NCBI RefSeq assembly: GCF_932294415.1
Contig: NC_065536.1
Coordinates: 57,537,854 to 57,601,853, forward strand
From: Quercus robur
Lineage: Eukaryota; Streptophyta; Magnoliopsida; Fagales; Fagaceae
DNA length: 64,000 nucleotides
Reading direction: 5' to 3'
Both the position numbers and the translations under genes were made by a program. The notes below the pieces were generated by a model that saw only the letters and a list, made by a program, of their open reading frames with translations, was not told the origin of the DNA and did not search any database. Positions within the stretch are counted from its first letter, which is position 1, and every line of letters starts with the position of its first letter. This document shows, in pieces, positions 55,830-64,000 of the stretch.

Positions 55830-56935
55830 ATGGAAAGTTTTAGGGCTAAGTATAGGATCCCACAAATAGTGGGTATGAGATACGCTGCCTAGGGGGAATG
55901 GGTAGGTGCTAGGAAAATAGGAGAGGTGGTCATCCCCATGATCGCCTTCATAGAGGGAGGGATGACCATTCCCATGGGCACTATCACTAGGAACTATCTT
56001 AGATTCTTTAGACTATCTCCCACACAGTGCGCCCCAAATATGTTTAGGGTATTGGGGAGTATAGAAGCTCTAAACAAGAGAATGAACCTAAATTTGACCC
56101 ACCATGATGTGAATTGGGTATACAACTTACACCATCTGATGGGACAGGGATATTATCTTAAGTCTAGGTATCTCGCAGTAAGGTTAATCCAATACCTCCC
56201 CATGTCAAACAAAGGCTTAAAGGAAGACTTTTTAATCTTTTCTGGGGGAATGGCATGAAGGCCTACCCTGTCCGACTAAGGAGGGAGAACCAGGTGGTGG
56301 TATAGCCGAAGATTTATGTGTCTTGACTTGTATTTCTCTTTTATTTCCCAATATCCCTGCTTCTGACAAAATTTTCTTCCATTTTAATGATTTTGCAGAT
56401 AAGCGTTCTACTAAAACCCAGCTCAGCTTAGTCAACAAAGAGAGCTTAGATAGGATTTTATGGGCTGAGGTGTACCGAGAAGGCTAGGGACGAGGCTGAA
56501 CAGCATGGTTACGACGTCGGCGTAGCCGAGACCGAGGAAACCCTCCTGGTAGAGGTCCCTGCCGTATGTCTAGCCTACTGTGCCCAGACTTGGGAGGAAG
56601 CTCTCAACCGAGCCGGGGTTGAGACTTCTTCTGAGCTGAGAAGGCCATAAAACATCTACTTCCCACTAGCCATACAAGCCTCAGACCTTCCTTCCAATTA
56701 AGGTGAGGTGGCCTCTACAGTTGCTGACTTAGTCGAGGAAGCACAGCCTTAGGAAATATCCTCGGACAAGGCCGCAGAGGTTCCACAAGACGGCGCAGCT
56801 TCCCAAAGGTTTCGAACAGGCCTTAGCTTCAATTACTATGCCTGCCGAGGGAGCCCCTAAAGAGAAGGAGAAAGCAATTCCTACTGAAGCGGACAAACCA
56901 GTTAACAAAACGTCTAAGGACAAGCTTCAGATAAA
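55830..56935 (+). pseudogene. Antisense gene of second Tat element, degraded
   Basis: ATG at 55830 opens MESFRAKYRIPQ, matching the start in the other element. Exon 1 has MIAFIEGGMT and GYYLKSRYLAVRL and runs to 56293. A 105-bp GT-AG intron (56294-56398) ends TTTTGCAG as in the other element. Damage: TAG at about 55891, and one extra G near 56245 shifts the frame. After exon 2 most of the middle, including the coiled coil, seems deleted. About 56470-56640 matches the C-terminal domain of the other copy (ETE...VC..YC...W..ALN.AG). Several stops follow to the end near 56935. Clearly non-functional, but the shared architecture shows the gene was inherited by both elements. Confidence 0.7.
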
Positions 56936-57540
56936 ATTGAAACATTGAATCTTGATTTTGTGATGTAATTATGATTTCTGTAATGGAATTTGTTTTCTTT
57001 CTAAGACATGTTTTAATGAAATATGCATTTTTACTTTCTCAAATTTGTATGAGTTGTTATTTATTTTATCTTTATTTTATTTGTTTTATTGTTTATATGG
57101 TATTTCTCTTCTTAAGTAATTTTCATTTTGATTGTCCTTTGTTTGAACATGATCATATGCCAAGAAAGTGCAAAGTTACTTGCACAAGAAAAAAACAAAG
57201 TTTACACATATTTTTAATTGGTAATCAGAGTGGATTATAACCATTGAATCCGTAATACTATTAAGAAATATTTTTAATCTATCAATTCTAACAAGTTTAA
57301 CTTCAAGACAAATATTCTAATGTTTGATCAAATAAAGTTAAGTTCAGGGCACCCTAGAATACTTTAAGTGATGCTCATGGGCTTACTACGGTCTATATCT
57401 TTATTAGGTGATAACAAACCTTGTGATTCAAGAAAGAGAATCAGGGGTTCATTTCCTTTAAATGCTTAAGTTCATGCTTGACTAACATGTTAACAGATAT
57501 CATAGTGTATTAATTTTCATTAAGTCTGTAGTCCGAGGAG
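56936..57540. other. Internal spacer of minus-strand Tat element
   Basis: AT-rich, no gene supported. The distal part leads into the 81-bp repeats. Confidence 0.5.
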
Positions 57541-57930
57541 CATAACATGATTTAGTTTCTGTTTAATACTTCAATAGATGTCAAAGGGTATTAATTTCTA
57601 CTAAGTATGTGGTCCGAGAAACCTGACATGACTTAGTTTCTATTCAATACTTCAATAGATGTCAAATGGTATTAATTTCCACTAAATATGTGGTCCGAGG
57701 AACCTGACATGACTTAGTTTCTGTGACTTAGTTTCTGTTCAATACTTCAATAGATGTCAAAGGGTATTAATTTCCACTAAGTCTGTGGTCCGAGGAACCT
57801 GACATGACTTAGTTTCTGTTCAATACTTCAATAGATGTCAAAGGGTATTAATTTCCACTAAATTTGTGGTTTGAGAAACTTGACATGACTTAGTTTCTGT
57901 TCAATACTTCAATAGATAAGGAAACACACG
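57541..57930. repeat. 81-bp tandem repeat in minus-strand Tat element
   Basis: AATACTTCAATAGATGTCAA-type words begin at 57565, 57646, 57741, 57822 and 57903. Spacing is 81 bp, except one of 95 bp caused by a 14-bp echo (GACTTAGTTTCTGT). The reverse complement aligns with the other element's unit over its whole length (ACAGA-CTAAGTC, CTCGGACCACAGACTTAG, GGAAATTAA). Confidence 0.9.
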
Positions 57931-58009
57931 ATACATGATTGGAACGAATTAAAGAAGAACTAAACAGAACTATTTTTATTAATAATAATACTTCTTTAGG
58001 TTGTTTACA

Positions 58010-61000
58010 TTCCAAAGATGGAGTATAGTTTTTTCATCTAGATCCTCTAAATAGTACGCACCTATTCTTGCCACCGAAGTAATTCGATACGGCCCTTCCT
58101 AATTAGGCTCCAATTTTCCCCAGGCTGGATTCTTGGTGGTTTCCAAAACTTTCCTCAATACCAGATCTCCTACGGCCAACGGTCTTAGCTTTACATTGTT
58201 ATCATAACCTTGCTTGAGCTTATGCTGGTAGTAGGCCAGTTGGACCATTGCATTCTCTCTTCGCTCTTCGATCAAGTCTAGATTTTTTCCGGCAACCCAT
58301 CATTACCGTCTGCGGTAAATGCATTTGTTCTCAACGTCGGGAAACCCGTTTCCAGAGGGATTATAGCCTCGGCCCCATATGTCATTGAGAAAGGGGTCTC
58401 TCATGTTGACCGTCGAGACGTTGTTCGATACGTCCAAAGGACATGTGGTAATTCCTCCACCCATTTTCCCTTTGCATCGTCCAACCTCTTTTTAAGTCCA
58501 TTCACTATAATCTTGTTGACAGCTTCAGCTTGCCCATTTCCTTGCAGATAGGCTGGAGTGGAATATCTATTCTTTATCCCCATATCAGAACAGTACTGCC
58601 TGAAGGCTTTGCTATCAAATTGAAGGCCATTATCCGAGATGAGGGTATGGGGAACCCTGAATCGAGTAACGATATTCTTCTAGATGAACCTTTTGACATC
58701 CAAATCTCTGATATTAGCCAAAGGTTCAGTTTCGACCCACTTGGTAAAATAATCTGTGCCGACCAGCAGAGATTTTTTATTTCCTAGTGCTTTAGGGAAA
58801 GGGCCTAAAATATCTAAACCCCATTGAGCAAAAAGCCAAGGGCTGGAAAGTGGATTAAGAACTCCTCCAGGTTGGTGAATGTTTGGCGCGAATCTCTGAC
58901 ACTAATCACATTTTCTAACATATTCTTGTTCTTCTTTTTGCATGCTCGGCCATCAGTATCCTTGAGTAATGGCCCGGTGAGATAAGGATCTTCCCCCTGT
59001 GTGACTTCCACAGATTCCTTCATGTAGTTCTTCTAGGAGTGACTCTGTTGCCTCAGGATGTACACAAAGCATATATGGTCCAGAAAAAAAACGTTTATAC
59101 AACTTTTTATCCTCGGACAACCAAAATCAAGGAGTTTTCCTTTGTACTTTCTCAGCTTCTGACTTTTCTTCAGGCAATATATCCCTTTCAAGGAATAGCA
59201 GTATAGGATCCATCCAGCTCGGCCCTAACTTGATTTGATGGACCTGGAGCAAGTCTTTCTTTGTTGGGGTAGGGGTGCATAAGTCTTCGACAAGTATCAC
59301 TCGGGGCAAGTCCTGTGCCGAGGAAGTGGCAAGGGTAGCCAAAGAGTCTGTATGGGTATTTCCACTTCTGGGGATATGTGATAAGTCAAAGAATTCAAAT
59401 TTCGTTTGTATATGCCTAAGTTGACCCAAATATTCCTGCATTCTTGTATCCCGAGCTTCCAGTTCCCCTTTTACCTGGCCTACGACCAGTCTTGAATCTG
59501 AGAACATTTCCACTGTCTTTCCACCCATTTTCTGGACCATCGCCATTCCCATCAATAAAGCTTCATATTCTGTTTCATTGTTTGTAGCCGAGAACCCCAA
59601 CCTCAAAGACTTTTCAATGGTGATCTTTTCAGGGGATACCAGAACCAGCCCTACTCCTGATCCCCGTTGGTTTGCTGCTCCATCCACATAGGTTTGCTGC
59701 TCCATCCACATATACTTTCCAGGATGAGGGATATCGTGCGGAGATTAAGCCAACTGATTTTTCATCCATGCCATGCTACTTCACATCTATTTCTTCAGGA
59801 AACAGCAAACTCGGCTACTAGATCGACGAGGACATGGCCTGTTACAGAGGTACGAGGCATATACTTGATGTCAAAAGCCCCTAGAATCGTGCCCTATTTA
59901 GCAATCCTCCTGGTATAATTCGCGCTTCGAAGTATTGACTTGAGCGGTAATTGAGTTAGAACAACCACGGTGTGTGCCTGGAAATAGTGGGGGAGTTTTT
60001 GTGTAGCATGCACTACTGCCAAGATGGTCTTCTCCAGTGATAAATACCGAACCTCGGCTTCGTGAAGCGACTTACTTACGTAATAGACTAGTCTTTAGGT
60101 CTACTCGTATCAAAACAAAGCTTACTGTATGAGAGGCTACCGTCAGGTAAGCAAACAGAACCTCGTCCACCTCAGGACTGGACATGATGGGTGACCGAGA
60201 TAGGTATTCTTTAAGCTGTTGAAATGCTACAGCATATTCCTCGGTCCATTCAAATCCTTTCCATTTATGCAGCAAAAGGAAAAAGGGTCTGCACCTATCT
60301 GCTGACCTGGAGATAAATCAGTTCAAAGCAATAGTCATCCTGGTAGAATGCACTACTGCCAAGATGGTCTTCTCCAGTGATAAATACCGAACCTCGGCTT
60401 CGTGAAGCGACTTACTTACGTAATAGACTAGTCTTTGGATGCCACTGTCTACTCATATAAAAACAAAGCTTACTGTATAAGAGGCTACCGTCAGGTAAGC
60501 AAACAGAACCTCGTCCACCTCAGGACTGGATATGATGGGTGGCCGAGATAGGTACTCTTTAAGATGTTGAAATGCTACAACATATTCCTCGGTCCATTCA
60601 AATCCTTTCCATTTATGCAGCAAAAGGAAAAAGGGTCTGCACCAATCTGCTGACCTGGAGATAAATCAGTTCAAAGCAATAGTCATCCCGGTCAGTTTCT
60701 GGACCTCCTTAGGATTCCGAGGTGCTTGCAAGCTGTTAATAGCCTTAATCTGATCTGGGTTTACCTCAATTCCCCTGTGAGTCACTATGTAGCCCAAGAA
60801 CTTTCCCAAGCCTACCCCAAACAAACACTTAGAAGCATTCAGGCGTAACTTGTGCTTTCTCAGAATTCCAAAAATTTTCGCAAGATCTCCCACATGCTCA
60901 GACACCACCTTACTCTTTACAACCATATCATCAATATAGACTTCAATGCTCTTGCTCAACTGTGGTTCAAACATTTTAGTTATCATCCATTGATAAGTAG

Positions 61001-61580
61001 ACCCTGCATTTTTCAAACCAAAGGGCATTACTTTGTAGTGATAGTTTCCAATGGGAGTGACAAAAGCTGTCTTTTCCTGATCGTTCAATGCTAATGGTAT
61101 TTGGTGATATCCTTGAAAGGCGTCCAAAAAACTCATCTGAGGATGACCTACCGTCGCATCCACCAACTGTTCTATCCAAGGCATAGGGAAAGGATCTTTA
61201 GGACAGGCCTTATTGAGGTTCGTGAAATCCATACACACATGCCATTTCCCAGTTCTCTTTTTCACCACCATCGTGTTAGCTAACCATTGAGGATAGAAAA
61301 CTTCCTTGATTGCCCCTGCTTGCTTCAGCTTGGTTACTTCATTTCTAACAGCCTCGGCGTGCTCTTTTGACGGACGCCAAGGTGGCTGTCTCTTCGGGGT
61401 GATGGAAGGGTTAACATTCAGATGATGACAAATGAAACTTGGATCTACACCTGGGGCTTGATACGCGTTCCATGCGAACACATTAACATTTTTTTCTAAG
61501 GAATTCAACCAATTGTTCCCTCTCCTACAGAGGCAGTTGAGCTCCAACCTGAAAGAACTTCTCCGGATCATCGCCAACAA
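58010..61580 (-). pseudogene. Tat pol remnant, minus strand
   Basis: RT: LDAFQGYHQIPLAL, MPFGLKNAGSTYQWM, YIDDMVVKSK, largely open from 61580 to 60666. First RNase H region lies in 60275-59930. Second RNase H: YVDGAANQRGSGVGLVL with NNETEYEALLMGM (59711-59127). Integrase: GLDILGPF, SDNGLQFDS and NGQAEAVNK give a full DDE triad (about 58830-58500), but a TAG (about 58682) and frame changes interrupt it. A tandem duplication of about 340 bp (60003-60342 / 60347-60690) repeats the RT-RNase H junction and breaks the frame. Confidence 0.87.
60003..60690. repeat. 340-bp tandem duplication in pol
   Basis: CACTACTGCCAAGATGG recurs at 60011 and 60351, and GATAAATCAGTTCAAAGCAA at about 60313 and 60659. 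The copies differ at a few positions, including a short gap around 60095. Confidence 0.9.
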
Positions 61581-61761
61581 TTATCCTCTCTAGATCTTCA
61601 CATTTCGTCTCGTCGGTTGGTCCATTGATGGGCAACACTGGAGTTTCTGATTGCTATAAGCCATTATCAATGGTGGCCGAGATTTTAGCCTTAGGCCGAT
61701 GTTGGATGGCCGTTACCAGGCATTGTCTGGTTGTAGACTGATTTCCTACTATCTCCAAAAC

Positions 61762-63573
61762 CTAGCCTTTGGATGGGTACTTCATCTTCTGGTGAAGAGT
61801 AGAGGAGACGACCCCCAGGGTATGAAGCCAAGGTCTGCCCATAATGGCCATGTAGGGAGAGAAAGCATCTATGACAATGAAGTCCACTTCCACCACATCC
61901 AGGTCGGTCTGCACAGGTAATCTGATCTGACCCTTCGGAACGACCATTTTACCTTCAAAACTCACTAGAGGAGAACTGTAGGCTGTCAAGTTTTCAGGTT
62001 TCAAATTTAGCCCCTTATATAAGTCAGGATACATTATCTCAGCTCCGCTGCCTTGGTTAATCATCACCCTTTTCACATCGTACCCACCAATTCTAAGTGT
62101 AACCACTAAAGCATCATCATGGGGCTGTATGGTTCCAAGTTTGTCCTCATCTGAAAAACCTAACACTAGTGGGATGCCCATCTTAACTCTCTTAGGCATT
62201 GAGTTGGATTCTTCAGCTGGGTAACGAGATACTGACATTACTCTGGAAGGACAAGATCCGGTCCTACCCGGGCCAGCAAAAATGACATTTATTGTGCCAA
62301 GAGGGAGTCTTGAAGAAGCATCTCCCCAAAGCTCCAAACCCGTTTGGCTTCCCCGACCACTGGAATGATGCAAGAGTTGCTTCAACTTCCCTTCCTGGAC
62401 TAGTTGGTCGAGATGGTCCCACAAGTTTCTGCAATCCTCGGTAATGTGTCCATGATCTTGATGATATTGACAGTAAAGGTTTTGGTTGCGCCTCATAGGA
62501 TCTCCTGCTATTTTGTTCAGCCATTTAAAGAACGACTTGTTTTTAATCTTCTCCAGAACTTGTTGTACTAGTTCTCGAAACACAGCATTAACCACCTGGG
62601 TGTTGGCAGATCCTGTCTGCCTGACGAAATCTTTCCGAGGTCGATTATTATTGTAACAGTCCGACCTGAAATCCCTCCTCTCCTGAGGGATCACCTTAGC
62701 CTTTCCTTTCCCCTGTATTTGGTTTTCCTCTACCCTTCTGTACTTATCAATCCGATCCATAAGTTGGCACACACTGGTAACAGGCTTACCAGTCAGAGAC
62801 TTCCTCAGGTCATGCTCGGCTAGGAGGCTAGCCTTGAAAGTACTAATGGCCACATCGTCATAGTCTCCGTCTATTTCATTAAACATCTCCCAGTATCTAT
62901 CTGAGTAGGCCTTCAGAGTTTCCCCCTCCCGCATGGACATAGATAACAAGGATCCCAAAGGCCGAGGAACCCTACTACCAGTGATAAAGCGAGCACCAAA
63001 GGCTCGGGTGAGTTTCTTAAAGGAATCAATAGAATTCGCCCTTAAACCATTGAACCATCTCATCGCCACTGGGCCCAAGTTAGATGGAAAGACCTTACAC
63101 ATCAAAGCCTCATCTTTAGAATGAACAGTCATCCTTTGATTGAAATAACTAACATGTTCCACTGGATCTGTTCGACCATTATAAATGGTGAACGTGGGCT
63201 GATGGAATCGTCGAGGAAGACTCGCACCTTCTATATTTCGCATAAAGAGTGACTTAGAAACCTGACTCAACGCCTTGTTCATGGCATCGTTCCCTAGGCC
63301 TCTGCGAGGCGGGCTCTTATATCTACGTCTATGGTGATATTCCTCGTCGTAGGAGAATGTCTCACTAGGCGGAGTTCTGGATCTCCGTCTATAACTAGCA
63401 CCATCTGTCTCCTTAGAAGACAGCTCGGAGTTAGGCGACGAATGTCTTCGCCGTGCGTGGCGCAATTCCCTCTTCAATTCATCGATTTCCCGTTGCATGT
63501 CCCTATCATTCTTTGCATGGGAAACACGGCTCTTCCCTCGAGATTGGCTTTTACTAGTATGAGCTATGTGCAC
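61762..63573 (-). CDS. Tat gag-protease, open frame with altered protease site
   Basis: 603 open codons, the longest retroelement frame here. A basic Arg/Ser-rich N-terminus with coiled-coil start (MQREIDELKRELRHARRR) is followed by Retrotrans_gag (about residues 105-290; FHQPTFTIYNGRTDPVEHV, LKAYSDRYWEMFNEI), zinc-knuckle-like CQYHQDHGHITEDC (about residue 372), and protease with INQGSGAEIMY near residue 508 and MGRPWLHTLGVVSSTLH near the end. The catalytic Asp expected before Q-G-S-G is Asn, so the protease should be inactive even though the frame is open. The start is the first ATG of the frame; an upstream extension to 63700 is broken. Capsid and processing roles are known for the family. 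Confidence 0.82.
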   Translation of the reverse strand: MHIAHTSKSQSRGKSRVSHAKNDRDMQREIDELKRELRHARRRHSSPNSELSSKETDGASYRRRSRTPPSETFSYDEEYHHRRRYKSPPRRGLGNDAMNKALSQVSKSLFMRNIEGASLPRRFHQPTFTIYNGRTDPVEHVSYFNQRMTVHSKDEALMCKVFPSNLGPVAMRWFNGLRANSIDSFKKLTRAFGARFITGSRVPRPLGSLLSMSMREGETLKAYSDRYWEMFNEIDGDYDDVAISTFKASLLAEHDLRKSLTGKPVTSVCQLMDRIDKYRRVEENQIQGKGKAKVIPQERRDFRSDCYNNNRPRKDFVRQTGSANTQVVNAVFRELVQQVLEKIKNKSFFKWLNKIAGDPMRRNQNLYCQYHQDHGHITEDCRNLWDHLDQLVQEGKLKQLLHHSSGRGSQTGLELWGDASSRLPLGTINVIFAGPGRTGSCPSRVMSVSRYPAEESNSMPKRVKMGIPLVLGFSDEDKLGTIQPHDDALVVTLRIGGYDVKRVMINQGSGAEIMYPDLYKGLNLKPENLTAYSSPLVSFEGKMVVPKGQIRLPVQTDLDVVEVDFIVIDAFSPYMAIMGRPWLHTLGVVSSTLHQKMKYPSKG

Positions 63574-63756
63574 ACTCCCCTCACGATCTCCTCTCCGTTC
63601 GAGGCTCTTTCATGGATTGCTATGTTGAGAACCCCTAGATTCTGCTTGGTGTAGATTAGCATCCACCTGGTGTGGTCCTGTCGCTGCCTGGTGTGGACCT
63701 GCTTCTTCCATCTTAAACGTTGTACCCGAATCTCTTTTAGAATAGATCAAGTCTTC

Positions 63757-63774
63757 CCCACAGACGGTGCCAAT
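63757..63774 (-). promoter_or_regulatory. Primer-binding site of minus-strand Tat element
   Basis: Reverse complement reads ATTGGCACCGTCTGTGGG directly after the 5' LTR, related to that of the other element. Confidence 0.75.
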
Positions 63775-64000
63775 TGTAAGGACTGAATTTGGATTTGACC
63801 CAATATAAGATTGGGTTTTAGCCCAACAAGCCCAAACAATGAATTTGTAGAGCGTGGATGAAAGAACTAGATCTACTCCAGAAGAAAAACAATAAAAGTT
63901 GCTGAATTAAGATTGTTAAGTACAAGTAAAATAAGAAAATCTGTCATCGGCACGGCCTGAGGAGCTTATGTTATAATGTCTTGTTGATGAATACAGTTAC
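63775..64000 (-). repeat. 5' LTR of minus-strand Tat element (partial)
   Basis: TGTAAGGACTG onward matches 54515-54740 with about 10 differences in 226 bases. Continues past the window. Confidence 0.92.

Larger units (their letters stand above)
54515..64000 (-). mobile_element. Ty3/gypsy element, Tat lineage, minus strand (right end cut)
   Basis: Sense direction is leftwards. 5' LTR from the window edge to 63775, primer site, gag-protease (63573-61762), RT, RNase H, second RNase H, integrase (to about 58010), 81-bp repeats (57565-57930), antisense gene on plus (55830-56935), polypurine tract and 3' LTR (55298-54515). The visible 226 bases of the two LTRs differ at about 10 places. It is related to but clearly diverged from the plus-strand element. 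Gag is unusually intact; pol carries stops and a 340-bp tandem duplication. It is inserted in copy C. Confidence 0.92.

Overview
The window is nuclear DNA of a eudicot plant. Coding genes are sparse, introns have GT-AG ends, intergenic DNA is AT-rich, and more than half the length is transposon-derived. The style of the SINEs and Ty3 LTRs reminds me of Fagaceae (oak/chestnut), but that is memory-based inference, not proof.

Host genes, left to right: (1) 1-315 (-), first exon of an equilibrative nucleoside transporter, cut by the window edge. (2) 11219-13867 (+), a SPARK-type receptor-like kinase decayed into a pseudogene. (3) 14152-16242 (-), an intact intronless U-box/ARM ubiquitin ligase of the PUB18/PUB19 type, with ABRE/G-box motifs and a DRE core upstream. 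(4) 36587-38131 (+), a four-exon xyloglucan endotransglucosylase/hydrolase that looks intact. I see no RNA genes, CRISPR arrays or prokaryotic features.

1.8-10.2 kb is a graveyard of small elements: a non-autonomous hAT (1828-3077), a solo LTR with TSD (3470-4283), a minus-strand Helitron (4632-6246) with a nested solo LTR, and a PIF/Harbinger-type MITE (9625-10169). 17-19.6 kb holds a 148-bp tandem repeat split by a MITE. From 18.2 kb a block of about 4.6 kb is tandemly duplicated (copy A 18195-22825; copy B 22853-26571 plus 34181-35310) and partly present a third time (copy C 50709-51319 plus 53290-54514). Because the copies lack each other's insertions, they act as natural empty sites for a Helitron, a small MITE and a hAT element. 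Copy B is split by a Sirevirus-like Ty1/copia element (26572-34177) that has lost gag, carries an extra ORF after pol and has almost no 3' LTR.

38512-49364 is a full-length Ty3/gypsy element of the Tat type (two RNase H domains), with 748/750-bp LTRs and a perfect ACATA target-site duplication. A related Tat element in the opposite orientation fills 54515-64000 and runs off the right edge. Both carry, between pol and the 3' LTR, an 81-bp tandem repeat and a gene on the strand opposite gag-pol. That antisense gene has a TATA box, a conserved start region and the same first intron in both elements. It is the most interesting feature of the window: an independent, spliced, antisense transcription unit kept by two diverged retrotransposons, with unknown function.
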